A stretch of DNA of 64,000 bases from positions 12,538,501 to 12,602,500 of the forward strand of contig NZ_CP114040.1 in the NCBI RefSeq assembly GCF_026965555.1, written 5' to 3'. A program made the position numbers and the translations under genes. The number at the start of each line of letters is the position of its first letter. The first letter of the stretch is position 1. This DNA comes from Nannocystis punicea. GTDB taxonomy: Bacteria; Myxococcota_A; Polyangia; Nannocystales; Nannocystaceae. Positions 38,327 through 46,905 of the stretch are shown here, piece by piece. The notes beneath the pieces are model-generated. The model did no database searches, had not been told where the DNA came from, and worked only from the letters and a program-made list of their open reading frames with translations.

Positions 38327-38330
38327 GGGA

Positions 38331-38402
38331 TAGGCGGAACAGGGTTCGAACCTGCGACCCGCGCCTTGTAAGGGCGCCGCTCTACCGCTGAGCTATCCGC
38401 CT
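38331..38402 (-). tRNA. tRNA-Val (anticodon TAC)
   Basis: The minus strand folds as a standard cloverleaf: acceptor AGGCGGA/TCCGCCT, D arm beginning T-A-GCTC, anticodon stem GCGCC/GGCGC with loop CTTACAA (anticodon TAC), T loop TTCGAAC, discriminator A. CCA is not encoded. It reads valine GUA/GUG codons. Confidence 0.96.
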
Positions 38403-38415
38403 GGGCGCCGGGAAG

Positions 38416-38934
38416 CTAGCACAGCGGGGCGCTGTCGTGCGCGAGGATCGTGCGATCCTCGGGGGAAAGGGCCGCGAGCAGCTCGGCCGCCGTGGCGCCG
38501 CCGCCTGGGCGCAGGTCCGGGCGCAGCGCCGCGAGCGGGGCCAGCACGAAGTCGCGACGGGCCAGCTCGGGGTGGGGCAGCGCGAGCCGCTCCGTGTGGA
38601 CCTGCAGCGAGCGGCCGGCCTCGGTCATGACCAGGAGGTCGAGGTCGAGCGTGCGCGCCTCCCAGCGCTCGCGCCGGGTCCGGCCGTGCCGGGCCTCGAG
38701 CGCGAGGAGCTCCGTCAGCAGGGGCTCCGGCGCCAGCCCCGTCCGCAGCTCGACCACCGCGTTGAGAAACGGGTGCAGCGACGGCCCCAGCGGTCGGGTC
38801 TCGAACACCGGCGAGCAGCGCAGCAGCTCGGTCCCCGCAATCACCCCCGCACGCAGCTCCTCGGCCGCCGCCCGCAGCGTCGCCGCCCGGTCGCCGAGGT
38901 TGCTGCCGAGGCCGACGTAGGCCAGCGCAGTCAT
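38416..38934 (-). CDS. folK: 2-amino-4-hydroxy-6-hydroxymethyldihydropteridine pyrophosphokinase
   Basis: 172 aa. Start is fixed by GGAGGT five nt upstream of the ATG giving MTALAYVGLGSN. HPPK motifs: LGSNLGDR at the N-terminus, SPVFETRPLG, and RTLDLDLLV with the metal-binding DLD. It transfers diphosphate from ATP to 6-hydroxymethyl-dihydropterin, a step in folate synthesis. It is the last gene of a leftward series from queE. Confidence 0.95.
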   Translation of the reverse strand: MTALAYVGLGSNLGDRAATLRAAAEELRAGVIAGTELLRCSPVFETRPLGPSLHPFLNAVVELRTGLAPEPLLTELLALEARHGRTRRERWEARTLDLDLLVMTEAGRSLQVHTERLALPHPELARRDFVLAPLAALRPDLRPGGGATAAELLAALSPEDRTILAHDSAPLC

Positions 38935-38983
38935 CGTGACCTCCATCGCGCGCGCGCCGGCGCGGGGCGAGCATCGAGGACGA

Positions 38984-39805
38984 TCATTGCGGCCCCGACC
39001 GGGTCGTGCCCGTGTGCGGCGCGTCCGCCGTGTGTGCGTACGGGGTCACCAGCGAGATCGGCAGCGCCCCCGCGAAGCCGATCCGCAGCGTCGCCGCCAG
39101 CGCCCGAGGAGGAGAATCTGTCTCCGAGGACATCTCGGGTTCGGCCGGCAACGAGAAGCGGACGCGCCCCTCGGCGTCGGCGGTGCTGGCGAGGACGCGC
39201 TCGCCGATCACCAGCTCGACCGCGCGGCCGCTCGCCGGCCCGTCGGGCGGCGAGCACGGCTGCACCGGCCCCTCGCGCAGCGCCACCGTGTCGCTGACGT
39301 GCACCCGGTCGCGCGCGCGCACGCTGTCGACGATGCCCGCGGTCAACAGCCCGAGGCCCACCGCCGTGAACACCCCGCCGACGCGGCGGCCCGTCTTGAG
39401 GTCGCGGACGTACTGCATGCGGTCTTCGTCGTAGCTCGCCTCGGCCGCGAACAGCTCCGGCCGCGCGAACGCCAGCGCCGACACTCCGAGGGCGACCGCG
39501 GCCAGCCCGTACTCGAAGTAGATCATCGCGTCCGGCTTGCGGACGATCCGCTCTTCCTGTCGCGCGGCCAGGTGCGCCACCGTCTGGCACGACCGCAGCT
39601 CGCGGAGCTCGACCTCGAGGTTGCCGCCGCGCTGCGCCCAGCGGGCCTCGACCGCCACCGCGACGACCTTGACCTCGTTCACCAGCGGTCGCGCGTCGGG
39701 GCGGACGGTCGTGCGGATCACCGTCTCCGAGGTGATCTGCGAGCAAGCCGCGGCGAGCGCCGCGACGAGGCCCAGAGCCGTCGAGGAAGGTCGGACCTCG
39801 CGCAC
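38984..39805 (-). CDS. Lipoprotein with two membrane segments, unknown
   Basis: 273 aa, GTG start preceded by AGGTGA. The signal peptide ends in lipobox LAAAC. Two hydrophobic segments (GLAAVALGVSALAF and VGGVFTAVGLGLLTAGIV) lie in the middle, and a beta-rich C-terminal domain follows. No family recognised. The C-terminal part includes a repeat (GGACATCTC/ATCTGTCT, 39116-39138) encoding EMSSETD. It is 12 bp after cyaY and 49 bp before folK, within the same apparent operon. Confidence 0.65.
   Translation of the reverse strand: MREVRPSSTALGLVAALAAACSQITSETVIRTTVRPDARPLVNEVKVVAVAVEARWAQRGGNLEVELRELRSCQTVAHLAARQEERIVRKPDAMIYFEYGLAAVALGVSALAFARPELFAAEASYDEDRMQYVRDLKTGRRVGGVFTAVGLGLLTAGIVDSVRARDRVHVSDTVALREGPVQPCSPPDGPASGRAVELVIGERVLASTADAEGRVRFSLPAEPEMSSETDSPPRALAATLRIGFAGALPISLVTPYAHTADAPHTGTTRSGPQ
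39116..39138. repeat. Hairpin-type repeat in the lipoprotein gene
   Basis: CTGTCT-ccga-GGACATCTC; related to the family but with mismatched arms. Read in frame. Confidence 0.5.
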
Positions 39806-39817
39806 GCGATCACCTGG

Positions 39818-40138
39818 TCAAAGGGACACCTCGGTCCCGAGCTTGGCGCCGACGACCCGCGCGACGGTCGCCATCAATTCATCGTCGGTCTTGCGGGCGA
39901 CCCACTTGCCCTGCTCGGGCACGAAGTCGAAGTGCCACGCGGTGGTGCCGGCGGCCATCCAGATCTGCCCGGCCGCGCTGTGGGCGTTGATGACGAAGCG
40001 CGCGCCGTCCTTGAACGCCAGCGTGAGCACGTCGCCGGCGAGCTGGACGTCGAGCTCCTCGAGCTCGAGGGAGCCGAGGCCGGCGTCGATGTGCTCGAGC
40101 GCCTTGGCCGACCGCTTGAAGAAGTCCTTCTGCTCCAT
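39818..40138 (-). CDS. cyaY: Frataxin-family iron protein CyaY
   Basis: 106 aa, the usual length for bacterial frataxin. The fold-specific segments are present: acidic helix AKALEHIDAGLGSLELEELDVQ region, GDVLTLAFKDGARFVIN, GQIWMAAGTTAWHFDF and the final helix DDELMATVARVV. CyaY binds iron and regulates Fe-S cluster assembly on IscU/IscS in the cytoplasm. It lies between a small membrane protein and a lipoprotein in a leftward cluster with hemJ, all potentially linked to iron or haem use. Confidence 0.88.
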   Translation of the reverse strand: MEQKDFFKRSAKALEHIDAGLGSLELEELDVQLAGDVLTLAFKDGARFVINAHSAAGQIWMAAGTTAWHFDFVPEQGKWVARKTDDELMATVARVVGAKLGTEVSL

Positions 40139-40172
40139 GGCCCGTGAGGGTTACGCGATCGTGCAGAGGCGG

Positions 40173-40496
40173 TCAATTCGCCGGTGTCGGGGCCGCCGGG
40201 GGCGACTTGGAGTCCTCCGCGTCGGCCGCCTTCGCGGGCGCTTCGGCCGTGCCGGGCGGCCCGCTCTTGCTGGGGTCGAAGCCCATCTGCCGCGCCTGGT
40301 CCTCGGTGATCTCGACGACCTCGACCGACTTGCCGTCGGGCAGGGTGAAGGTGTGCTTGCGCCCGTCGAGCACCGGCGCGGCCTGCTCCTGCTCCTGCTC
40401 GGCCTTGTACTTCTGGCACGCCTGGTAGCCGAAGAAGGCGAGCAGCGGGCCGTAGATGCAGATCCGGATCAGGACGCCTTTGGATGGCAGTTTCAT
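40173..40496 (-). CDS. Small membrane-anchored protein, unknown
   Basis: 107 aa. One TM helix near the N-terminus (IRICIYGPLLAFFGYQACQ) is followed by a Glu/Gln-rich stretch and a small domain (HTFTLPDGKSVEVVEITEDQARQMGF), then a Pro/Ala-rich tail. No known family. Positioned 34 bp before cyaY and 10 bp after the next lipoprotein in the same direction. A GGATGTCT repeat-like arm lies just upstream (40500). Confidence 0.62.
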   Translation of the reverse strand: MKLPSKGVLIRICIYGPLLAFFGYQACQKYKAEQEQEQAAPVLDGRKHTFTLPDGKSVEVVEITEDQARQMGFDPSKSGPPGTAEAPAKAADAEDSKSPPAAPTPAN

Positions 40497-40506
40497 GGAG
40501 GATGTC

Positions 40507-41268
40507 TCAAGGGTCAGACGTGAACTTGAGCGACCGCCAGGTCGCGACCGAGGCGCGGCTGTCGGCGTGGAGTCGAGAGGCGCCGCTGGCGGGCTCGAGC
40601 GCCCCGGTGGCGACGCGCGACAGGCGGAGGGTCGCGCTGCACGGCTCGGGCCGGGTCAGGCCGGTCTTGAGCTGGCCCTGGGCCACCTGCGCCGCGCCCT
40701 CGTCGGGCAGCTCGAGCTCGAACGGCTCGGCCAGGCAGGCGACGCCGTCGATGGCGTCGTCGATGCGGGCGAGGATCGTCGCCTCGGGCCGCGCCGGCGT
40801 CCACGCGACATCGAACGCCTGCGTGCGCGGCAGCTTGGCGCCCGCCTTGGGCGCGGTGATCTCGAACGCCGGGGCCTCGACCGACACGAGGTAAGTGGCC
40901 GCGTAGTCGTCGTCGACGAGCCGCAGCTCGTGCTTCACCGCCCCGCCCTCCTTGGCCTTGTCGACGCCGTCGACCTTGTAGACGTAGGAGCCGCTGGGCC
41001 GGCGCACGCGCGTGGCCGCGGTGCCGTCGACGCTGATCGAGCTGCGCTTGCACAGCGCGAGCGACAGCCCGGCGTCGTCGTCGACGCGCTTCACTTCGAT
41101 CTCGGTGCGCGCCTGCTTGCCGTCGTGGTCGATGTACGCGGTGATGAGCAGGCCCTCGTCGGCGAGCGCGGCGCACGACGCGTCGGCGTCGTCACAGGCG
41201 GGCAGCCACGCGCACGCCGCCAGCGCCAGGAGGCGACAGGACGACGCGCAGCGGGGCAGGGCGACCAT
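40507..41268 (-). CDS. Lipoprotein, unknown
   Basis: 253 aa. Signal peptide ending in PAC (cysteine about residue 25), then a mostly beta-rich secreted body without a recognised family (LRLVDDDYAATYLVSVEAP, FDVAWTPARPEATILARID). It lies between hemJ and the small membrane protein in a leftward unit. The surface or periplasmic role is inferred from the lipobox only. Confidence 0.68.
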   Translation of the reverse strand: MVALPRCASSCRLLALAACAWLPACDDADASCAALADEGLLITAYIDHDGKQARTEIEVKRVDDDAGLSLALCKRSSISVDGTAATRVRRPSGSYVYKVDGVDKAKEGGAVKHELRLVDDDYAATYLVSVEAPAFEITAPKAGAKLPRTQAFDVAWTPARPEATILARIDDAIDGVACLAEPFELELPDEGAAQVAQGQLKTGLTRPEPCSATLRLSRVATGALEPASGASRLHADSRASVATWRSLKFTSDP

Positions 41269-41353
41269 CTTCGGCAGGATAGCAAAAAACCGGGGTCGCG
41301 TTGCACGGGCCGCGTCGCGGGCGCAAACGGCCGGCCGGGCCGCGCGGAGCGGA

Positions 41354-41794
41354 TCAGCCGCCGAAGTGCGGCTTGACGACGACCATGATGACGATGAGAA
41401 AGAGCGGGACGAGCGGCGCCTCGTTGAGCAGCCGACATTGCCGCGAGGTCAGGTTGTAGCGCCCGGCCGCGAGGTCCTTGCGGACCTTGCCGCAGTACAG
41501 GTGGTAACCGATCAGCAGCAACAGGCCGAGCAGCTTGGCGTGGAACCACCCCTGCGCCATGTAGAAGCCCGGCATCTGCACGAACAGGGCGACGCCGAAG
41601 GTGGCGGTGAAGATCATCGCCGGCCAGCAGATCCCGCGGTACAGCCGCCGCTCCATGGTCGCGAGCAGCTGGGTGATCTCCGGCTTGTCGCGGTTCTCGA
41701 CGTGATAGACGTACAGCCGGAAGATGTAGAAGAGCCCGGCGAACCACGCGACGAAGCCGATGATGTGGAACGCCTTGAGCCAGGAGTAGAGCAC
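41354..41794 (-). CDS. hemJ: Protoporphyrinogen IX oxidase HemJ
   Basis: 146 aa, GTG start. Four to five TM helices with family features: AFHIIGFVAWFAGLFYIFRLYVYH at the N-terminus, MERRLYRGICWPAMI and WFHAKLLGLLLLIGYHLYCGK. HemJ oxidises protoporphyrinogen IX to protoporphyrin IX in the membrane and is the usual oxidase where HemG/HemY are absent. It follows queE by 33 bp. HemF, the preceding enzyme, is encoded at 29579 in this window. Confidence 0.93.
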   Translation of the reverse strand: MLYSWLKAFHIIGFVAWFAGLFYIFRLYVYHVENRDKPEITQLLATMERRLYRGICWPAMIFTATFGVALFVQMPGFYMAQGWFHAKLLGLLLLIGYHLYCGKVRKDLAAGRYNLTSRQCRLLNEAPLVPLFLIVIMVVVKPHFGG

Positions 41795-41827
41795 GGCTTC
41801 TTTTTACCCCTTCCCCGCGCCGCGAGG

Positions 41828-42604
41828 TCAGGTGCCGGGCGTGTGACCGAACATGTGGATGTGGAGCCGCTCGCCGAGGCGAAACCCGCGCTCGATGCAG
41901 ATCGGCAGCAGCGCCCGGTAGGCCTCGCGCAGGGCCTCGCTGTCGGTGCACTCGGGCATCAGGAGCACGCGGCCGCGCTGCTCGTCGGGCAGCGAGAGCT
42001 CGCGCAGCAGCGCCTCGACCTCGGCGACGTCGGCGGCGCTGGCGTCGGCGCGGACGACGAACTTGAGCTGCCACGGGTAGCTCGCCATCAGCCGCGCGAG
42101 CACGGGGAGGTTGAGGCGCGCGCGCTCGTGCCGCTCGGCCTGCGCCGGGTCGCGGGCCCACGGGGTGCTGTGGCGCAGCTTGGGGCTCAGCGACACGAGG
42201 TCGCAGGCGAGCCCGTCGAGCCACACTGTGCCGGCGGTCTCGACGGTGATGTGGTGCCCGGCCTCGCGCAGGCGGCGGCTGAGCGCGGCGACGCCGGCGA
42301 ACAGGAGCGGCTCGCCGCCGGTGAGGACGACGTGGCGCGGCCCGGCGGCGCAGAAGGCGACCAGCTCGGCGAGGTCGGTGCGACGGCCCGAGGGGGCCCA
42401 GGAGGTCGCCGGCGAGTCGCACCACGCGCAGCGCAGGTTGCAGCCGGACACGCGGACGAACGAGCTCGGGACGCCGACGAGCGTGCCCTCACCCTGCAGC
42501 GAGACGAAGCGCTCCTGGATCGGCAGCCACGTCGGCGGTGAGGTCGAGAGCGACGGCGCGGCCGGGTTCGGGGCGCTGCCGGGCGGGTCGAGGAAGGCGG
42601 TCAT
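41828..42604 (-). CDS. queE: 7-carboxy-7-deazaguanine synthase (radical SAM)
   Basis: 258 aa. Start is the ATG giving MTAFLDPP. The radical-SAM cluster motif is C55-x3-C59-x2-C62 in GCNLRCAWC, and the QueE substrate-binding start QERFVSLQGEGTLVG and the SAM-binding TGGEPLL are clear. It makes CDG from 6-carboxytetrahydropterin in queuosine biosynthesis. It is divergent from asnS (64 bp apart) and heads the leftward cluster. Confidence 0.93.
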   Translation of the reverse strand: MTAFLDPPGSAPNPAAPSLSTSPPTWLPIQERFVSLQGEGTLVGVPSSFVRVSGCNLRCAWCDSPATSWAPSGRRTDLAELVAFCAAGPRHVVLTGGEPLLFAGVAALSRRLREAGHHITVETAGTVWLDGLACDLVSLSPKLRHSTPWARDPAQAERHERARLNLPVLARLMASYPWQLKFVVRADASAADVAEVEALLRELSLPDEQRGRVLLMPECTDSEALREAYRALLPICIERGFRLGERLHIHMFGHTPGT

Positions 42605-42668
42605 GCGCGCGGCGTCGCTGTACCGCACTTGCGAACCGCAGGCCAGGGGTTCTACGCTTCGGTCCGCC

Positions 42669-44060
42669 ATGCAGACCCCGCGGACCAAGATCGTGGACGT
42701 GCTCCAGCTCGAGCCCCCACGCGCCGGCGTGCGCGTCAAGGGCTGGGCCCGCACCGTCCGGGACAGCAAGCAAGTCGTGTTCATCGAGCTCAACGACGGC
42801 TCGTGCTTCGCCAGCCTCCAGGTCGTGGTCAATCCCGAGGTCGCCAACTACGAGCAGCTGCGCAAGCTGACGACCGGCAGCGCGGTCGAGGTCGTCGGCG
42901 AGGTCATCGCCTCCCCCGCGGCCGGCCAGCGCGTCGAGCTCAAGGCCGTCGAGGTGACGATCATCGGCCTCGCCGACTCGACCTTCCCGCTGCAGAAGAA
43001 GCGCCACGGCTTCGAATTCTTGCGCGAGATCGCCCACCTGCGCGCGCGCACCAACACCTTCGGCGCCGTCTTCCGCGTCCGCAGCGCCCTCGCCCAGGCG
43101 GTGCACGAGTTCTTCCAGGCCCGCGGCTTCGTGTACGTACACACGCCGATCATCACCGGCTCCGACGCCGAGGGCGCCGGCGAGATGTTCCGCGTCACCA
43201 CGCTCGACGTGAACAGCCCGCCGCGCACGCCGGAGGGCGCGGTCGACTGGCACGAGGATTTCTTCGCCCACTCGTCGTACCTCACCGTGTCCGGCCAGCT
43301 CAACGGCGAGGCCTTCGCGCTCGGCCTGTCCGACATCTACACGTTCGGCCCGACGTTCCGCGCCGAGAACTCGAACACGACCCGCCACGCCGCCGAGTTC
43401 TGGATGATCGAGCCGGAGATGGCGTGGTGCGACCTCGACGACGACGCGGCGCTGGCGGAGGCGTTCGTCAAGCACCTCATGCATACGGCGCTCGAGCGCT
43501 GCGCGGAGGACATCGCGTTCTTCAACAAGCAGATCGACCCGGGCCTCGTCGCCCGCCTGCAGCACGTGCTCGAGTCGGGCTTCGAGCGCATGACCTACAC
43601 GGAGGCGGTCCGCCGCCTCGAAGCGTCGGGCCAGAAGTTCGAGTTCCCGGTCCACTGGGGCGCCAACCTGCAGGCCGAGCACGAGCGCTACCTGACCGAG
43701 ACGGTGGTCGGTCGACCGGTCTGCGTCACCGACTACCCGACCGAGATCAAGGCGTTCTACATGCGCCGCAACGACGACGGAAAGACCGTCGCGGCGATGG
43801 ACCTGCTGGTGCCGAAGATCGGTGAGCTGATCGGCGGCTCACAGCGCGAGGAGCGACTCGACGTGCTGGTGAACGCGATCCGCTCGTCAGGCCTGAACCC
43901 CGAGCACTACGGCTGGTACCTCGACACCCGTCGCTTCGGCACTGCACCCCACGCAGGCTTCGGCCTCGGCTTCGAGCGCCTCGTCATGTACGTGACGGGC
44001 ATGGAGAACATCCGCGACGTCATCCCCTTCCCGCGGACGCCGCGGAACTGCGATTTCTAG
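42669..44060 (+). CDS. asnS: Asparaginyl-tRNA synthetase
   Basis: 463 aa. N-terminal OB-fold anticodon domain (VRVKGWARTVRDSKQVVFIELNDGS) and class II catalytic core: motif 2 FRAENSNTTRHAAEFWMIEPEM and motif 3 GFGLGFERLVMYVTG. The motif 2 form and the DYP..IKAFYM segment fit AsnRS rather than AspRS. It charges tRNA-Asn in the cytoplasm. The intact, repeat-free coding sequence contrasts with neighbouring DNA. Confidence 0.97.
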   Translation: MQTPRTKIVDVLQLEPPRAGVRVKGWARTVRDSKQVVFIELNDGSCFASLQVVVNPEVANYEQLRKLTTGSAVEVVGEVIASPAAGQRVELKAVEVTIIGLADSTFPLQKKRHGFEFLREIAHLRARTNTFGAVFRVRSALAQAVHEFFQARGFVYVHTPIITGSDAEGAGEMFRVTTLDVNSPPRTPEGAVDWHEDFFAHSSYLTVSGQLNGEAFALGLSDIYTFGPTFRAENSNTTRHAAEFWMIEPEMAWCDLDDDAALAEAFVKHLMHTALERCAEDIAFFNKQIDPGLVARLQHVLESGFERMTYTEAVRRLEASGQKFEFPVHWGANLQAEHERYLTETVVGRPVCVTDYPTEIKAFYMRRNDDGKTVAAMDLLVPKIGELIGGSQREERLDVLVNAIRSSGLNPEHYGWYLDTRRFGTAPHAGFGLGFERLVMYVTGMENIRDVIPFPRTPRNCDF

Positions 44061-44364
44061 AGCCATCAGGCGTGTGGGCCCAGGTATCACGCGCCGCGTG
44101 AGTCGCGCACGGCCCCGAAACGCGTGAAAAAACCCAAAGAAATTGAGCAATTTGGCTGCAGCAGTCGGAAATCTCTGGCGACCCTCTGGCGCAAACGCTA
44201 GCCTTGTGTTCGTGGGCACAGGGAGCCTTGGGATGCAGGCAAACAGGGGCACAGACCACGGGGACAAGGTTGAAGTTTTGCCCGGCACCTGCGTCCAAAA
44301 TGGTGCCGGCCTGATGCCGGGGTCACACGCGCAACCTTGGATTGCCTGAGGAAGGATTATCCCT
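44061..44364. other. AT-richer leader between asnS and a transposase-like gene
   Basis: 304 bp. Contains an AT-rich pocket with the inverted repeat AAATTG-ag-CAATTT (44140-44153), unusual for this genome and plausible for a promoter or operator. A 68-codon frame here has no supporting features; I do not call it a gene. No hairpin repeat is seen. Confidence 0.35.
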
Positions 44365-44820
44365 ATGTATCTGCGGAGAAACAAAGTCCGATGTGGTGAG
44401 TCGCGCAGGACCTACCTGTCCATCGCGCACAACGTCTGGTGGTCCGGCGAGGGGAACAAGAAGGCGCAGAGCCGACCCATCGTCGTGGCGAGTTTCGGTG
44501 TCGAAGACCAGGTGGATGTCGACCTGGCCCGCGACCTGGTCGCAGCGGTCGAGCGCTGCGCCCCGAAGTTCCAGATCCGCCGAGGCGAAGGCAAAGAAGC
44601 GACGATGCGGATCGCTCAAGAGATCCGCAAGATCGAGCCTTTCCTCAAGGTGCTCGCCAGCCGCAAGCTGGGCCTCGCCCAGCACCTGCCGCCGCACCCC
44701 GAGCGCATGGTGATCCTCGAGGCGCTGATCCGCGACAAGCTCAGCGACCCGGCCGACACCACGATCGCCGCCCGCGAAGAGGCGATCCTGTCGAGCCTCA
44801 AGAACCACCTCTCCGCGTGA
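44365..44820 (+). CDS. Transposase N-terminal-like protein (IS1634 style), possibly truncated
   Basis: 151 aa, ATG preceded by GAGGAAGG about 9 nt upstream. The start MYLRRNKVRCGESRRTYLS and the segment RPIVVASFGVEDQVD resemble the N-terminal domain of IS1634-type transposases (basic start, ASFG/LG motif), but the DDE catalytic part is missing. It may be a remnant or a domesticated DNA-binding domain; the sequence is not frame-broken. A hairpin terminator lies just downstream. Family assignment is from motif resemblance only. Confidence 0.5.
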   Translation: MYLRRNKVRCGESRRTYLSIAHNVWWSGEGNKKAQSRPIVVASFGVEDQVDVDLARDLVAAVERCAPKFQIRRGEGKEATMRIAQEIRKIEPFLKVLASRKLGLAQHLPPHPERMVILEALIRDKLSDPADTTIAAREEAILSSLKNHLSA

Positions 44821-44836
44821 ACATCCGCGCCGACAA

Positions 44837-44871
44837 GGCATCGCTCCTCCCTCCGGGAGGCGATGCCGTTT
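44837..44871 (+). terminator. Hairpin terminator after the transposase-like gene
   Basis: GGCATCG/CGATGCC stem with a partly paired CTCC/GGGAGG interior, then GTTTGT. It starts 16 bp after the stop codon. Confidence 0.6.
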
Positions 44872-44884
44872 GTCGCCGGTAAGT

Positions 44885-45140
44885 GTTCTTCCTCGGCCCA
44901 TCCAGCGAAGACGGCACCGCTCTCCTCCCCGGGATCGGTGCCGTTGTCGCGATCGGAGATCGCGTGCGAGACGATCTCCCATCCGCTTCGATGCCTCTCG
45001 CCGGCCAGCGGAAAGTTCTTCCTCGGCCCATCCAGCGAAAACGGCCCGCTCTCCTCCCCGGGATCGGTGCCGTTGTCGCGATCGGAGATCGCGTGCGAGA
45101 CGATCTCCCATCCGCCTCGATGCCTCGCCGGTCGGCGGAG
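44885..45140. repeat. Two direct repeats of about 130 bp with internal hairpins
   Basis: The unit beginning GTTCTTCCTCGGCCC occurs at 44885 and again at 45015. Each holds a long hairpin (in copy 1 CGGCACCG/CGGTGCCG followed by TTGTC) and a second one GCGATC-gga-GATCGC. Copy 2 has changes in the left arm of the first hairpin. Confidence 0.8.
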
Positions 45141-45669
45141 ATGGCGAGGAAGAGCTCTCGCAGTGAAGTCGAGGCGCTCGGCGTGGAGACAAGCAAGGCT
45201 TCGCGCGCGACCCCGCACGAAGCACGCGCCGCGGCGCGCGAGCATGCTCGCAGAGGCGCGCCGAAGAGGCGATCTCCGCGAAGAAGATGCGCCGCTTTGC
45301 GACGAATTTGGGGCGCTGAGCGCGAAGCCACGCGACGAGGAGCCGCGCTGGGGAAGCGATGCGCTGCATTCGCTTCGGCGAGGCGGAGATCACGAGTGCG
45401 AGGCGACGAAGCGCGAGGCAATCGACCGCGTGGTCGTCGGCGAGGTGGAGGCGACCCCGCGATGAGCTACGTGTACTTCGACAGGTGCACGCTTCGAGCC
45501 GAAGAACGCATCGCCCGTTCGTTCGGGCGTCGACGAGGCGTGGAGCTCTCGCGTGTACCGTGTTGCGAGGGGCTCGTGCGCGAGTAGTGGTTCGGATGCG
45601 AGAGCAGCCGAGGGCGGCCTGCGAGGGCTCGCCGTCGGCTGCTCGTGAATCGCACGGACTCGCGGCGGC

Positions 45670-46887
45670 TCAGCTCTTCAGCAGCGACAGCAGCAGCTCG
45701 GCCGGCAGGGGCGCGTCGGGGCGGCGGGACACGAACACGTTGGTGCTGCCGAGCCGGAGCAGCGTGCCGATGCCGAGGCGCGGCGCCAGGACCTCGAGGG
45801 CCTTGACCTTCGTGCCGCCGAGGTCGAGCTCGCGGGCGCGTTCCTCGAACTTGGGGCGGTTGAGCGGCTGGGCGTCGACGAACACTTCGCTGAAGAACTC
45901 GACCTTGACGGCGAAGTCGATCGAGCGACCGGTGAGGGTCTTGAGGAGCGAGCCCGGCAAGCCGTCGGGCAGCGAGCTCTCGACCGCCGACACCGCGTAG
46001 TTGCTGAGCACGGAGGTCTCGGACAGCTCGACCGGGACGAGGACCACCAGGCCCTGCTCGTCCTCGACGTAGCGCAGCGACTTGGCGGCGTTCTCGCTGC
46101 GGGTCTGAAGCTCCTGCAGCTCGGCCGCTCGCTCGGTGGCGCGGCGCTTGGCGTCGTCCGCCGCGCTGATCTGCGGCGCCTTGGCGGGAGCCTTGGCCTG
46201 CTGCTGGCTCGGCGCCGCGTGGGCGCTCGCGGAGTTCGGCGGCGGCGGGGCCGAGAAGCCCTGCGTCAGCCCACCGCCTCCACCTCGCGCGGGGGGCGGC
46301 GGCGGCGGCTCCTCGCCCATGTCGTCGAGCTCTTCGTCACCGGCGTCGCCCGGGGGCTGGCCGACCAGAGTCATGAGCAGGTTCTGGTCGTTGCCGGTCG
46401 GCTCCATCAGCGACAGCTCGATGCGGGGGCCGCCGGGGAAGCCGTTGGCGAGGTCACCGACGGTGATTCGCAGCTGGTCGACGAGGCGCGTGACCGGCCA
46501 GTGCTGGCCGCCGGCGTCGCGGTCGCTGTCGTCGGCGGCCAGCGCCTGGCCGCGCTGCGCGACCAGGAAGCCCTCGCGGCGGTTGGGGCCGGTGCGCACG
46601 TAGTAGACGAAGCACTGCCGCGGCACCGCCTGGCTGGCGGCGAGCGCGATGTCCGGGTTGGTGCGCCAGAACTCGGCGGGGTCGTCGCCGACGACGTTCC
46701 CGTGGATCCGCGCCAGCGCCAGCGGCGACGTCGGGTGCCGGGAGATCTCGAGCGTCGCGTCGAGGATGTTGCGGACCTTGCCGAGCAACAGCTCGGCGAT
46801 CACGGCCGCCAACACCGTCGGTCGGAACATGTCGAGCGGGAAGATCAGCCCGCCGTGGCTCGTGGGCGCGGTGGAGAGGGTGTCCAT
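45670..46887 (-). CDS. Hypothetical protein with Pro/Gly-rich linker
   Basis: 405 aa. Two globular parts are joined by a Pro/Gly/Ala/Gln-rich stretch at about 190-235 (EEPPPPPPARGGGG). The N-terminal part has alternating hydrophobic helices and strands (FPLDMFRPTVLAAVIAELLLG), the C-terminal part is beta-rich (EDEQGLVVLVPVELSE). No signal peptide and no recognised domain. It ends the leftward series hutF-lipoprotein-this gene; gap to the lipoprotein stop is 18 bp. Confidence 0.68.
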   Translation of the reverse strand: MDTLSTAPTSHGGLIFPLDMFRPTVLAAVIAELLLGKVRNILDATLEISRHPTSPLALARIHGNVVGDDPAEFWRTNPDIALAASQAVPRQCFVYYVRTGPNRREGFLVAQRGQALAADDSDRDAGGQHWPVTRLVDQLRITVGDLANGFPGGPRIELSLMEPTGNDQNLLMTLVGQPPGDAGDEELDDMGEEPPPPPPARGGGGGLTQGFSAPPPPNSASAHAAPSQQQAKAPAKAPQISAADDAKRRATERAAELQELQTRSENAAKSLRYVEDEQGLVVLVPVELSETSVLSNYAVSAVESSLPDGLPGSLLKTLTGRSIDFAVKVEFFSEVFVDAQPLNRPKFEERARELDLGGTKVKALEVLAPRLGIGTLLRLGSTNVFVSRRPDAPLPAELLLSLLKS

Positions 46888-46905
46888 ACGGGTGGCGGGA
46901 GGATA

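Larger units (their letters stand above)
44821..45669. other. 849-bp non-coding stretch with duplicated hairpin DNA
   Basis: Contains a terminator (44837), a pair of about 130-bp direct repeats (44885-45140) and then about 500 bp without a recognisable gene. Frames in the second part are arginine-rich and overlap on several strands, so I see no protein. The composition and the remnant upstream suggest debris of a mobile element. Confidence 0.4.

Noticed and set aside
44143..44349. 68-codon frame before the transposase-like gene
   Set aside because: No ribosome site, no family, and low protein-like character; better seen as leader DNA.
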